Source: Longimicrobiales bacterium
GTDB taxonomy: Bacteria; Gemmatimonadota; Gemmatimonadetes; Longimicrobiales; Gaopeijiaceae
DNA: 64,000 bases
Direction of reading: 5' to 3'
Assembly (NCBI GenBank): GCA_028823235.1
Contig: JAPKBW010000005.1
Coordinates: forward strand, 124,001 to 188,000
Under the pieces are notes generated by a model. That model ran no database searches. It was not told where the DNA came from and saw only the letters and a program-made list of their open reading frames with translations. Shown here one piece after another: positions 35,521-45,483 of this stretch; the first letter of the stretch is position 1; each line of letters starts with the position of its first letter. A program made the position numbers and the translations under genes.

Positions 35521-37805
35521 GCAGGCGACTTCGCAACGCGGCCCTCGTGCTTGGCCTCACACTCGCCGCGTGCGATGCCAACGATTCCAACACTGCGACA
35601 ACCGCTTTCCTCGACTTCCCTGCACCCACTGCCGCGCCAGCGCGTACCGTATCAATAGGCGACTTTGCAGGCGCGGAGGCATGTGCCAGCTGCCACTCCG
35701 ATCAGTACGATGCGTGGGCAACATCGACGCACGGACAGGCCGGCGGCGTTCCTGGACCCGACATCGTCGTCGCTCCATTCACCGGCCGCTCCATCCAGTT
35801 CGCTGACGCGACGGTTACACCTCAAGTTCGCGGTGGCACGTATGAGTTCGTGGTGCAGCAGGGGGGCTTTGAAGAGTCGACGTTCGAAGTCAGCGGGGTG
35901 ATCGGTGGGGCACATATGATCGGAGGCGGCACACAGGGCTTTATCACCGGCCGAACCGATGGGACCGAGCGTTTCCTGCCGTGGGACTGGTCGGGTGCCT
36001 CATCAGAGTGGTTCTGCAACACCGGCTCAAGAACCGATCAGGGCTGGGAACCCATAACCTCCGACATGCGCCTCGCCGACTGTGGCGACTGGCCGCCTGT
36101 GCGCCCGATCGGCACCATCGATCGGTTCGCGAACTGCCAGGAGTGCCACGGCAGTCAGGTCCTGACCGAGCTCGATCCAGGATCCGGATATACAACCCAG
36201 TACACGACCCTTCAGGTCAACTGCGAATCGTGTCACGGGCCAGCTCAGCGTCACGTCGATCTCGCGAGCTCCGGCGTCATTTCTGCGGACGGTGACATGG
36301 GTATCGAGAGCCTCGTATATCGGGACAAAGACGAGTCGCTGTCGGTCTGCTTCCAATGCCACGCTCTCAAGGATGTCCTCCAGGAAGGCTACCTGCCGGG
36401 CGAATCCCTCGAGGCCTTCTACGCGCTCAAGTATCCAGTTCTGGGCGACCAGCCCTACGCTCCCGACGGTCGAGTTCGGAGCTTCGCGTATCAGGCGAAT
36501 CATCTCGCCAGCGCGTGTTACCTGCTCGGCCCGATGGACTGTGCGAGCTGCCACGAGCCACACGCTCAGGGGTATTGGGACATCGACCGCAGGCCGCTGG
36601 CAGATCCGCTTGACGACGGGCAATGCACGTCATGCCATGTTAGCAAGATGCTCGACGTCGAGGAGCACACCTTCCACCCTGCTGAATCGGATGGATCTCA
36701 GTGTGTCTCATGTCACATGCCCTATCTGCAGCATTCGGAGGTCGGTGCCGGCATTGAGTTCGCACGTTCGGACCACACGATCGCGATACCGCGCCCAGTC
36801 TTCGACGGAGACATCGGTCTCGAGGGGGCATGCGTCCAGTGCCACACCGACCAGACTCCGCGGCAGCTTCAGTCTCAGATGCGGACGTGGTGGGGTGAGC
36901 TAAAGCCTCATCGCCCACTCGTAACCGGAATTGCGACCGAGTTCCGGGCCAGGAACGTCTCCGAGGCAGCAGATCTGCTCCTGCACCCGGAGGAAAACGA
37001 TCCGTTCATTCAGTTCCAGGCGTTAAGTCGACTGCTGACGGCCTACCTGCAGGCGGACGTCGCAGCAATGCCGGAGAACGTCGAACAAGGCTTGCTCGCT
37101 CTGACGGCAAGCGAAGACCTGGACGTTCAGTCGCTCGCACTCGCGGCCCTTCACTGGACCCGCGGTGACGATCCGGCGGTCCGTGCCCGCCTGGTGGAGG
37201 CCCTGTCCAGCGCGGCCACAGACGGTCCGCTCCGTGGACGCTGGATCCTGGCGCTTGGATTCCTGGGCGACCGCGCGCGGGACGACGCGGACTACGCGAC
37301 GGGTGCCATCGCATACCGAAAAGCGCTGGAACTGAGTCCCAATGACCCCCGGGTGCTTCACGCCCTAGGACAGCTACACAATCGATCGGGCTCATGGCCG
37401 CTGGCGATCCAGGCGATCGGGCAGAGCTTGGTCGCAGACCCTGATCAGCCCCTCGCGTGGGTGAATCTGGGTATCGCCCAGGCTGGAAATGGTGACCCCG
37501 AAGCCGCCCGGACCTCTTACGAGTCGGCGCTTCAGCTCAACCCGCATGAGCCACTCGCCCACTTCAACCTCGGCAACGCGCATCAGAGGGCTCAGCGCCA
37601 CGAGGAGGCAGCAATCGCTTACGCACGGGCCGTCGACGCCGATCCGGGACTCGGGCTCGCGCACTTCGAGCTGGGCCGCACTTACATTCGTCTGGAACGA
37701 TTCGAGGACGCGCTCAGACATGCCCGACGGGCCGTCGAGTTCTTGCCAGACCATCAAAGTTCACGCCAGATGCTCGCCGACCTCGAACGCGCGCTCGGCG
37801 AATGA
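35517..37805 (+). CDS. Octahaem cytochrome c with C-terminal TPR domain, lipoprotein
   Basis: A 762-residue lipoprotein (lipobox LTLAAC, Cys 19). Eight CxxCH motifs are present at Cys 56, 207, 236, 278, 342, 370, 396 and 439, in ACASCHSD, CQECHG, CESCHG, CFQCHA, CASCHE, CTSCHV, CVSCHM and CVQCHT. After residue about 585 there are at least four TPR units (AIAYRKALELSPNDP, AIQAIGQSLVADPDQPLAWV, ARTSYESALQLNPHEPLAHF, AIAYARAVDADPGLGLAHFE). The multihaem layout with a HxxHGxAxxH-like segment (CESCHGPAQRHVD) resembles cytochrome c552/octahaem reductase relatives, but the active-site haem ligand (CxxCK) is absent. The ATG at 35517 overlaps the cytochrome stop. Likely role: electron transfer or reduction of an unknown acceptor at the outer membrane; TPRs suggest a protein scaffold. 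Confidence 0.93.
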   Translation: MSRRLRNAALVLGLTLAACDANDSNTATTAFLDFPAPTAAPARTVSIGDFAGAEACASCHSDQYDAWATSTHGQAGGVPGPDIVVAPFTGRSIQFADATVTPQVRGGTYEFVVQQGGFEESTFEVSGVIGGAHMIGGGTQGFITGRTDGTERFLPWDWSGASSEWFCNTGSRTDQGWEPITSDMRLADCGDWPPVRPIGTIDRFANCQECHGSQVLTELDPGSGYTTQYTTLQVNCESCHGPAQRHVDLASSGVISADGDMGIESLVYRDKDESLSVCFQCHALKDVLQEGYLPGESLEAFYALKYPVLGDQPYAPDGRVRSFAYQANHLASACYLLGPMDCASCHEPHAQGYWDIDRRPLADPLDDGQCTSCHVSKMLDVEEHTFHPAESDGSQCVSCHMPYLQHSEVGAGIEFARSDHTIAIPRPVFDGDIGLEGACVQCHTDQTPRQLQSQMRTWWGELKPHRPLVTGIATEFRARNVSEAADLLLHPEENDPFIQFQALSRLLTAYLQADVAAMPENVEQGLLALTASEDLDVQSLALAALHWTRGDDPAVRARLVEALSSAATDGPLRGRWILALGFLGDRARDDADYATGAIAYRKALELSPNDPRVLHALGQLHNRSGSWPLAIQAIGQSLVADPDQPLAWVNLGIAQAGNGDPEAARTSYESALQLNPHEPLAHFNLGNAHQRAQRHEEAAIAYARAVDADPGLGLAHFELGRTYIRLERFEDALRHARRAVEFLPDHQSSRQMLADLERALGE

Positions 37806-39310
37806 ACCACGACGAGTACCTCCAGCACGACGCGACAGCGCTCGCCAGGCGCGTCCAGGCCGGTGACCTAAAGGCCGACGAACTGGTCGAGATAGCTCTG
37901 GCGCGCATCGAAGCCTTCAATCCGAGGCTCAATGCCGTGGTCCGACTGATGACGGATGACGCCCGTCGGAGCGCAGCGAACCCCCTGTCTGGACCCTTCA
38001 CCGGCGTGCCGTTTCTCGCGAAGGACCTGGGCAGCATGTACGCCGGGCATCCGACCTCATCCGGGTCGCGCTACCTGGCCAACACGGTCGTCGGCTGGGA
38101 CAGCGAACTCGCCAGCCGAGTGAAATCCACCGGAGTCTCCGTGGTGGGGAAGACGAACACGCCCGAGTGGGGACTGCTGCCGGTTACCGAGTCAGCCCTC
38201 TTCGGACCATGTCGGAATCCTTGGGACAGAGATCTGTCTCCGGGTGGGTCAAGCGGTGGGGCCGGTGCAGCAGTCGCTACGGGCATCGTGCCTATGGCGG
38301 GGGGAGGCGACGGCGGCGGCTCCATTCGTATTCCCGCGTCCTGCTGCGGCCTTTTTGGCCTGAAGCCGACCCGAGGACGCACCCCGACCGGCCCGAATCG
38401 GGGTCAGTTGTGGCGAGGAGCAACCATCGAGCATGTCCTCACGCGGTCGGTGCGCGATTCGGCCGCAATGCTGGACGCGACGGAGGGGCCGGACGTTGGC
38501 TCAGCGTTTGAGATTGCGCCTCCCACCCGCGCCTACACGGAAGAGGTCGGTGCTCCGGCCGGCCGGCTCAAGGTCGCCTGGACGACGACCCCGTGCGTAC
38601 CAACCGACGTACACCCGGACTGCATCGCCGCGGTCGAGGACGCTGCCCGACTCCTTGAGGAGCTCGGGCACGACGTTGTCGAGGACGACGTCCCGATCAA
38701 TGGTCAAGAATTCTCCCAGAACTTTCTGACCGTGGTCGCGGGGGAACTCGGAGCGGATCTCCGTGATGCCGAACGCTTCGTCGGCCGACCGCCCGGCCGT
38801 GGCGACCTTGAACCGAGCACGCGCGCGCTCGGGTTGATCTCGGAAGCTCTGTCCGCACAAGAATTCGCCGGAGCGCTGCGAGGTCTGGAACTCCTCGGTC
38901 GACAGGTCGGCACCTTCTTCGAGGACTACGACATCATCCTCACTCCCACGCTCTCCAAGCCTCCACCACCCATCGGCACGATCGGGTCGACCGCGGCCGA
39001 GCAGGCGCAACTCCGTTTCCTCGGACTATTTGGGTCGGGCCGCCTCATGAAGGCGGCGGGACTTATCGAGAAGGCGGCCCAGAGTGCGCTCGACTTCATT
39101 CCGTGGACGCCCATCTACAATGTGACCGGACACCCCGCAATGTCCGTTCCGCTCTTCTGGAACAGCGCCGGCCTTCCTGTAGGTGTGCACTTCGTAGGCC
39201 GTTTCGGTCGCGAAGATGTCCTCTTCCGGCTGGCCGCCCAACTCGAAGAGGCGCGACCGTGGTTCGACAGGCTCCCCCCGATCGCGAGAGAACCGGCCGG
39301 CGCAACGTAG
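37802..39310 (+). CDS. Amidase signature family enzyme
   Basis: A 502-residue amidase. The Ser-cisSer-Lys triad is visible: Lys 74 (GVPFLAKDLGS), Ser 150 and Ser 174 within LSPGGSSGGAGAAVATG and GGDGGGSIRIPAS. PASCCGLFGLKPTRGRTPTG follows. The overall layout resembles 6-aminohexanoate-cyclic-dimer hydrolase and aryl-amidase branches more than GatA. No signal peptide is seen, so it is probably cytoplasmic. The start overlaps the stop of the octahaem gene (ATGA), which is an odd partnership for a cytoplasmic hydrolase. The substrate is not determinable. Confidence 0.92.
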   Translation: MNHDEYLQHDATALARRVQAGDLKADELVEIALARIEAFNPRLNAVVRLMTDDARRSAANPLSGPFTGVPFLAKDLGSMYAGHPTSSGSRYLANTVVGWDSELASRVKSTGVSVVGKTNTPEWGLLPVTESALFGPCRNPWDRDLSPGGSSGGAGAAVATGIVPMAGGGDGGGSIRIPASCCGLFGLKPTRGRTPTGPNRGQLWRGATIEHVLTRSVRDSAAMLDATEGPDVGSAFEIAPPTRAYTEEVGAPAGRLKVAWTTTPCVPTDVHPDCIAAVEDAARLLEELGHDVVEDDVPINGQEFSQNFLTVVAGELGADLRDAERFVGRPPGRGDLEPSTRALGLISEALSAQEFAGALRGLELLGRQVGTFFEDYDIILTPTLSKPPPPIGTIGSTAAEQAQLRFLGLFGSGRLMKAAGLIEKAAQSALDFIPWTPIYNVTGHPAMSVPLFWNSAGLPVGVHFVGRFGREDVLFRLAAQLEEARPWFDRLPPIAREPAGAT

Positions 39311-39393
39311 CCGCTATCAGTTCGCGCGGAACCCGATCGGGCTCGACACCAGCACAGAAACGTGGCGATCCGAGTTCAAGGCGGGCCGAGCTC

Positions 39394-39417
39394 GACCAAC
39401 TGAGTGAAGAGTTGGTC
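39394..39417. terminator. Inverted repeat between convergent genes
   Basis: GACCAACT (39394-39401) and AGTTGGTC (39410-39417) are perfect inverted arms separated by eight bases. The site is 84 bases beyond the amidase stop and 44 bases before the end of the broken hydrolase on the other strand, so it is placed for bidirectional termination. There is no T tract and the stem is not GC-rich, so this is tentative. Confidence 0.35.
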
Positions 39418-39460
39418 ATGCCTGGCCGGCGCAGCACCCTCAGCGGACACCGACATCCTC

Positions 39461-40453
39461 TTAAGTCAGGATCGCTCGCAGAAAGTCTGCAATAACGCCA
39501 TGCACGGCATCATTCGAGGCAGGAGAGAGTATGTCACCCGCAGGCACATGCCCCGACGGGTCCTCGCTTAGCAGGTCGGTGAGCTGCGTTACAATGGCAG
39601 GCGGCATCCGCTCGACGACTCGCGCCGTCTCCGTCGGGTCCACGACCTGATCATCCGTCGAGTAAACCACTAGGGTCGGGGTGGTGATCCCCGAGACGTC
39701 GAGAGGGCGCACGAACTCGACGAGTCCCATCATGGTTGCGATTGCAGAGATCGGATAACACGTAGTCCAGTGACACGCCTGCTCACCGTTCTCAGCGGTG
39801 GAGCACCGCTCCGTACCAGCTACGAGCCGAGCGACGAGCGCTCGCCAGGATAGCAACATGATCCGCGCCTGACTGTCGCTGGCTGGTAGTTCGGCGACAG
39901 CATAACGACGGCGCCGAGTCGATCCTGTGCTTCCTCACGGGTAGCGGCCCACATGGCGAGCGTGCCCCCTGTGGAGGTCCCGATGAGTACCACGGTCTCT
40001 CCCAATCCTGCCACCGACGCCGACAGCCTCCGCGGCATCAGACAACCAGCCCTCAACGGTCGCCTCGGCCATCGCCGGGCCGGGCCGTCCGTGCCCCATC
40101 AGTCTCGTGAAATGGACGTTCGCAACGAATGTCGAGGCCAGATCCGATACCACTGGCTCGATCTCGTGTCGGTCAGCGGAGAAGCTGTGCAGGTATACGA
40201 TAGAGATCGGTGTGCGTGCGCGAGACTCCGTGTCGTGCCAGACGCTTCCTCTCGCGTCCCCGGTTCGAATCTCGGGGATACCACCTTCTTCGCTCGCAAT
40301 CCAGCGATCCAGATCGTCCGTAGGGGAGGCTTCTCGCCACTCAACCTCGAAGCGCACCCGAGGACCCATGACCACGGCAAGCACCAGCCCAACACCCACC
40401 GCGACGCCACCGAGCCGCCGCCTTGAGGACCGTGGTTTCCGCGTCGTCATCAC
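39461..40453 (-). pseudogene. Alpha/beta-hydrolase gene with two frameshifts
   Basis: Three minus-strand frames combine into one membrane-anchored alpha/beta hydrolase of about 330 residues. The N-terminal frame starts with a membrane anchor (LGGVAVGVGLVLAVVMGP) and includes SIVYLHSFSADRHEIEPVVS and EGWLSDAAEAV. Near 40010-40024 the frame changes to SVAGLGETVVLIGTSTGGTL, with the nucleophile Ser in GTSTGG. Near 39880-39884 it changes again to QARIMLLSWRALVARLVAGT and the C-terminal TLVVYSTDDQVVDPTETARV (acid) and PSGHVPAGDIL (His). One-base indels at both points restore the gene. Either it is a pseudogene or the sequence has two local errors. Confidence 0.75.
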
Positions 40454-40493
40454 TGTCCACGCTGCCGGCGCACTCTTCTGGTTGCCTTAAATC

Positions 40494-43325
40494 CTACCCC
40501 TGCTCAGAGATCACTTTCTTGCTCGTCAACTTGAGGCCCAGTGTCTCTCCCTTGAGGATGGCCGGTACGCCCTCATCCATCCACACCGGCGCCGGTGCAT
40601 CCATGAGGTAATGGTCGAAGAACTGCTGCATGCGTACCGCCCAGTCTCGCTGATTGTGCTCCTGTCGCAGCCCGTGTGCCTCGCCATTGTAGTTGAGCAT
40701 CCAGACCGGCTGGGCCAGCCGGCGCAGCGCCACGAAGAACTCGATGCCCTGGTACCACGGCACGGCCCCGTCGGCGTCGTTGTGCATCATCAGGAGCGGG
40801 GTGCTGATCTTGTCAGCCGTGAAGATCGGCGAGTTCTCGATGTAGCGAAGAGGAGTGTCCCAGAGGGATCCACCAATTCGACTCTGCGTTCGCTCGTACT
40901 GAAACGCCCGGCTCATTCCCGTCTGCCAGCGGATACCGCCGTAGGCGCTGACCATATTCACTACGGGAGCACCCGCCTCAGCGGCCGCGAAGAGGTCTGT
41001 TCGAGTAACCATGTACGAGATCTGATAGCCGCCCCACGAATGCCCTTGGACACCAATCTTGTCGCGGTCGACGAAGCCTCGGTCGACCAGACCGAGAACG
41101 CCGGGCACTACAGCATCAACAGAACTCTCGCCGGGGTACCCGATCTTGTAGGGGATGTCGGGCACGAACAGCAGGTAGCCACGGCTCACATAGAAGCTAC
41201 GGTCGATCGAAGAGCTTCCGGCGGCGGGAACGAAGTACTGGTGCAGGCCGTCCGAGGACCTCTCGTAGAAGTACACCATCATCGGGTACTTCTCAGTGGG
41301 GTCGAACCCGTCTGGCTTGTAAAGAATTCCTTGCAGCGGAGCCCCGTCGCTCGACGTCCATTCCACGATCGCCGCACTCCCCCAACGGTACTCTGATTGC
41401 TGCGGGTTCGCGTCCGTCACCTTCCGGGGGTCCTCGAGCGCGGAGTTGGTCACCCAGATGTCTGGGAATTCCTCAAAGGTCGAGCGCGTGAACGTCACGA
41501 TGTCCGCGTCCTCCGCCCTTCGCACTCCGGCAAACCGTGCACCAGCCTCTATCATCGCCTCGGGGGCATCGCTCCCCTCGAATCGGTCGGTGTAGATGCC
41601 GGCGTCCTTCGTGTACAGGTGGAAGGAGGAGAGCATCACGTCGTCGTCCGCAGGCACCACAGGGTCATCCCGATCCAGATCGAGGTACCGGAAACGGGTA
41701 TCCGTGGCCCGGCCAACGCCTTCGGTGAGGTTACGCGGTGCGTCTCCACCCGTTGGGTCGATGGCCCAGATGTCGAACTGATCGTACACCACGAACGCTT
41801 CATCATCCGCAGTCCAGCCGGCGGACCCGTACGAACGCAGCGCATCAGGATGGTCATCGAGCAGGTCGTGGAAAGGCACGGCCATGTCGCCCGTGAGATT
41901 GATCGTCTCACCGGTCTCGACGTCGACCCCGAACCACGCTTTCTCGAATCCGTCCCACCGTGTCACATAGCGCTCGGACGGCGAAAGGGTGCCATCCCCG
42001 CGGATCATCTCAGCCGCGAGTCGACGGGAGCCGTCTGTCACATCGACTAGGTAGAGATCCGAATAGAAGCCGTCCCACGAGATCAACTGCCGATAGGGCA
42101 CATCACTCGACCCCAGCGCCACATCTCCGTCTCCGTCGGAGCCAACCTCGACGTCCGGCATGTCCGGGGTCGCCAGCTGCAGCGTCCGGCCACTCTCCAG
42201 GTCGAGCATCGCTTGGTAGGTGCGCTCCCGCTCTCGCTCAGCCTGGACCAGCTGCATTGGCTGAAGCAGCGGGTCCTTCCAGTTCCAGATGTCTACCTCA
42301 ACTCGATCCCCCTCTGGCGTCTCGTTTTCGGCGTCGGGGCGCGGGGCGATGGCGGTCCCGAAAAACACTCGATTTCCCGAGTCCGAAAAAGAGATGTCAC
42401 CGTTCTCGCTCGGGGCCCATCCCGCAGTCAAACCCGATCCACCCGGCGCTACCCGAGCCGTCGCCGCGCCATCCTCCGCGACATACAGCGCGAACGCAGG
42501 AGCTTCGTTCGTCCGGTCATCCCGATCTGTCAGAAACGCAGCTTCACCTTCGTCGGAGACAGCAAGCTGCACGTAGCGGCCCTCTCCGAACGCTACGGCA
42601 TCTGCGGATTCAGTCGTCCCTATGCGGAACACACCATCCGCGCTCCCATCGAGGCCTGAAGCCGTGTAGAACATCGCCGAGCCACCCGAGGCGAACTGGT
42701 AGTCGACGACGTGGTCGAAGCGGCGCTCCGATCCGGATTCGAACGTACGGACGACCAACGTGGCACCGTCATCCAGGCGAGGCGCCGAATCCTCATCGTC
42801 ATCCTCTGCCGCTTCGTCGTCCGAGTCGGCGGCATCGTCCGAGACATCGTCACCGGCGGACTTGCGCAGATACGCGAACCAGTCGGCATCCTCCTCTGGC
42901 ATTCTGAAAGACTGCACGTCCGCGACACGGGTCACAGAAAAGTTGGACAGGTCGACGATGGCGAGAGAGTCCCCGGGCAGGTCGTCCCCACCCTGTCCAT
43001 CCTCACGAGCAGCATCGACCGCACCTTCCATCGGTGCGACGAGCGAGACGAGATAGCGGGAATCCGAAGTAAAGCGGGGAGAGGCGCCACGCTCCACCGT
43101 CACGCTTCGGTCACCGGCGAGGCTCTGAATCACGAGGGAGGCGTCTCCGCCCCCCGGCACCAGCCGGTAGGCAAGCCATGACCCATCGGCCGACATCAAA
43201 TCATTCTGGATGCGATTCCAGAGATCGTAGTCCGTGTGCTCAAGCACACGGGGCTCCTGAGCTGCGAGCGGGCCGGCGATCAGAAGCAGCGGAAGAAGTC
43301 GCAGAAAGGCAGGGATGATCTTCAT
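40494..43325 (-). CDS. Large S9 family exported peptidase
   Basis: About 944 residues with a signal peptide (LLPLLLIAGPLAAQ). It is a prolyl-oligopeptidase-type enzyme with a long N-terminal propeller and a C-terminal alpha/beta hydrolase. The nucleophile loop is KIGVQGHSWGGYQISYMVTR, the acid is in HNDADGAVPWYQGIEFF and the histidine in NYNGEAHGLRQEHNQRDW. An Asp/Glu-rich surface insertion (SDDAADSDDEAAEDDDEDSA) lies in the N-terminal propeller. It is much longer than the S9 enzyme at 22548-24638. Start ATG 43325 directly precedes the signal peptide; a longer frame to 43418 has no support. It is divergent from the PQQ dehydrogenase. Confidence 0.92.
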   Translation of the reverse strand: MKIIPAFLRLLPLLLIAGPLAAQEPRVLEHTDYDLWNRIQNDLMSADGSWLAYRLVPGGGDASLVIQSLAGDRSVTVERGASPRFTSDSRYLVSLVAPMEGAVDAAREDGQGGDDLPGDSLAIVDLSNFSVTRVADVQSFRMPEEDADWFAYLRKSAGDDVSDDAADSDDEAAEDDDEDSAPRLDDGATLVVRTFESGSERRFDHVVDYQFASGGSAMFYTASGLDGSADGVFRIGTTESADAVAFGEGRYVQLAVSDEGEAAFLTDRDDRTNEAPAFALYVAEDGAATARVAPGGSGLTAGWAPSENGDISFSDSGNRVFFGTAIAPRPDAENETPEGDRVEVDIWNWKDPLLQPMQLVQAERERERTYQAMLDLESGRTLQLATPDMPDVEVGSDGDGDVALGSSDVPYRQLISWDGFYSDLYLVDVTDGSRRLAAEMIRGDGTLSPSERYVTRWDGFEKAWFGVDVETGETINLTGDMAVPFHDLLDDHPDALRSYGSAGWTADDEAFVVYDQFDIWAIDPTGGDAPRNLTEGVGRATDTRFRYLDLDRDDPVVPADDDVMLSSFHLYTKDAGIYTDRFEGSDAPEAMIEAGARFAGVRRAEDADIVTFTRSTFEEFPDIWVTNSALEDPRKVTDANPQQSEYRWGSAAIVEWTSSDGAPLQGILYKPDGFDPTEKYPMMVYFYERSSDGLHQYFVPAAGSSSIDRSFYVSRGYLLFVPDIPYKIGYPGESSVDAVVPGVLGLVDRGFVDRDKIGVQGHSWGGYQISYMVTRTDLFAAAEAGAPVVNMVSAYGGIRWQTGMSRAFQYERTQSRIGGSLWDTPLRYIENSPIFTADKISTPLLMMHNDADGAVPWYQGIEFFVALRRLAQPVWMLNYNGEAHGLRQEHNQRDWAVRMQQFFDHYLMDAPAPVWMDEGVPAILKGETLGLKLTSKKVISEQG

Positions 43326-43475
43326 AGCGAAGCCAGTTTCGATGTCGGGAATCCGAAGCCTACGGTACCTGCCGTCCACGGCCCCGGCAACGGAACCCGT
43401 GGGCATCTCACCCTTCATGCAACTGGCGACAGGACTTCGTCCAGACCACGTTATCCGCCGCTCTGCACCTCCCTT

Positions 43476-45425
43476 ATGAAACCGATGACGGCTACCTCGA
43501 CGATGATACGATCCTCAACCCTCCTCCTCTCCTGCATGTTCGCCCTCGCGGCATCAGCAGCCGCTCAGTCAGGTACTGAGCGCGGGGAGTGGGCAGTGTA
43601 CGGGGGCGATGCCGGGCACACGCGGTACGCACCTCTCGATCAGATCGACGCAGAGAACGCGGGCACCCTCGAGATCGCCTGGCGCTGGAGCGCACGGAAC
43701 TTCGGGCCGAACCCGTTCGTCCGGTCGTCGACGACGCCGCTAGTGGTGGACGGGGTGATGTACGCGACAGCCGGCATGCGTCGAGCCGTAGTTGCGATTG
43801 ATCCTGGGACAGGAGAGACGCTCTGGACCTGGAGCATGAACGAAGGCGAGCGCCTGGCCAGGGCACCGAGACCGAACCCTGGTCGTGGAGTGAGCTACTG
43901 GTCTGACGGGGCTGGGGACGACCGCATCCTCTCGGTTACGCCGGGATACCACATGGTGGCCCTCGACGCCGACACCGGATATCCGGTCGAAGAATTCGGG
44001 GATGGCGGAACGCTCGATCTCATGGAGAACCACCGGTCCCGCGATGGAATTCCACTGGTCGGGACGATCGGCTCAAGCTCACCTCCCACCGTCGTCGGTA
44101 ATGTCATCGTCGTCGGATCGGCTCACCACGTCGGCCTCCGTCCGCCGTCGCGTGTGAACACTCCCGGGGATATCCGAGGCTTCGACGCCCGCACCGGAGA
44201 CCTCCTGTGGACATTCAAGACGATCCCGGAGCCAGGAGAGGAAGGCCACGACACCTGGCTGAACGAGTCTGCGAGCTACACTGGCAACGCAGCGTCCTGG
44301 CCACCCATCTCTTATGATGCCGAGACCGGCTACGTCTACGTCCCGACCGAGGCAGCGACAGGCGACTACTACGGGGGACACCGGCCCGGGAACAACCTGT
44401 TCTCGACGTCGCTGCTCTGCATCGACTCCAGGACCGGCAAGAAGATCTGGCACTACCAGATCATCCATCACGACATCTGGGACTGGGACAACCCGACTTT
44501 CCCGATCTTGGCCGACATCGACATCGACGGCGTGCCACGGAAGATCGTCGCTCAGCTCACCAAGCAAGGCTTCACGTATGTGTTCGACCGCCTCACGGGC
44601 GAGCCCGTATGGCCGATCGAGGAGCGTGAGGTCCCGCAGACGGACGCGCCGGGTGAATGGACATCACCCACCCAGCCCTTTCCTACGAAGCCACCGCCGT
44701 TTGAGCGTCAGGGCTTCACCGAGGACGATCTGATCGACTTCACGCCGGAGATCAAGGCACGGGCGCTGGAAGCGGTCGCGGATTATCGAATGGGTCCGAT
44801 ATTTTCGCCGCCGTCCATAATTGACGCGCCGGACGGAACCATGGGGACACTGTCCCTGCCTAGCACGATCGGCGGCGCCAACTGGGAGGGCGGGGCGCTC
44901 GATCCCGAGACGGGAATGCTGTACGTCGGCTCCCAGACGAACGCTTCGATTCTCCAGTTGATCCCTGGCGGGGATCAATCGGACATGGATTACATCTTCG
45001 GTTTCGCGCGCGCCTCGATCGCGCGCGGCGTACCGATCGTAAAGCCGCCCTGGGGCCGGATCACCGCTCTCGACCTTTCGTCAGGGGATATGGCATGGAT
45101 GGTCCCCAACGGCGACACCCCGGAGGGAGTAGCCGAGAGTCTCGGCATCGATGAGTCGCTGGTACCCCGGACTGGAAAGGTCTCACGGGCCAGCGTGCTG
45201 GTGACCCGGACGCTGCTGCTCTCAGGTGAAGGGGCTTCCGGGGCGCCCACGTTCCGTGCACTCGACAAGGCAACCGGAGCCACGATCGCCGAAATCGAGC
45301 TTCCCAACGCACAGATCGGCCTGCCCATGACCTACATGCACGAAGGCCGGCAGTACATCGTGATTTCGGTCGGAGGCGGCGGCGAGCCGGCCGAACTGAT
45401 CGCGCTGGCGCTTCCATCAGACTGA
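43476..45425 (+). CDS. PQQ-dependent dehydrogenase, periplasmic
   Basis: A 649-residue eight-bladed propeller quinoprotein with a signal peptide (LLSCMFALAASAAAQ). Blade motifs are WAVYGGDAGHTRYAPLDQID, GEWAVYGG and DARTGDLLWTFKTIPEPGEE, with LDLSSGDMAWMVPNG and LDKATGATIAEIELPNAQIG among the W-motif-like blades. WHYQIIHHDIWDWDNPTFP lies by the PQQ and calcium site. It resembles the soluble membrane-anchor-free glucose/quinate-type enzymes rather than methanol dehydrogenase, since no adjacent CxxC disulfide ring and no cytochrome domain are seen. It oxidises alcohols or sugars and passes electrons to a cytochrome or quinone. No pqq biosynthesis genes are in the window. I chose ATG 43476; 43485 and 43503 are alternatives. 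Confidence 0.92.
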   Translation: MKPMTATSTMIRSSTLLLSCMFALAASAAAQSGTERGEWAVYGGDAGHTRYAPLDQIDAENAGTLEIAWRWSARNFGPNPFVRSSTTPLVVDGVMYATAGMRRAVVAIDPGTGETLWTWSMNEGERLARAPRPNPGRGVSYWSDGAGDDRILSVTPGYHMVALDADTGYPVEEFGDGGTLDLMENHRSRDGIPLVGTIGSSSPPTVVGNVIVVGSAHHVGLRPPSRVNTPGDIRGFDARTGDLLWTFKTIPEPGEEGHDTWLNESASYTGNAASWPPISYDAETGYVYVPTEAATGDYYGGHRPGNNLFSTSLLCIDSRTGKKIWHYQIIHHDIWDWDNPTFPILADIDIDGVPRKIVAQLTKQGFTYVFDRLTGEPVWPIEEREVPQTDAPGEWTSPTQPFPTKPPPFERQGFTEDDLIDFTPEIKARALEAVADYRMGPIFSPPSIIDAPDGTMGTLSLPSTIGGANWEGGALDPETGMLYVGSQTNASILQLIPGGDQSDMDYIFGFARASIARGVPIVKPPWGRITALDLSSGDMAWMVPNGDTPEGVAESLGIDESLVPRTGKVSRASVLVTRTLLLSGEGASGAPTFRALDKATGATIAEIELPNAQIGLPMTYMHEGRQYIVISVGGGGEPAELIALALPSD

Positions 45426-45483
45426 ACTGAGTAGGTGCCAGGGTCTAAAACGGCCCCCAAACTGCGTTACGATGGAGCATATA

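Noticed and set aside
40257-40280. A tRNA TpsiC-arm-like segment (GGTTCGAATC flanked by C and G runs)
   Set aside because: The flanking bases do not give a proper five-pair stem with a seven-base loop, no acceptor or anticodon arms are nearby, and it lies within the broken hydrolase coding frame.
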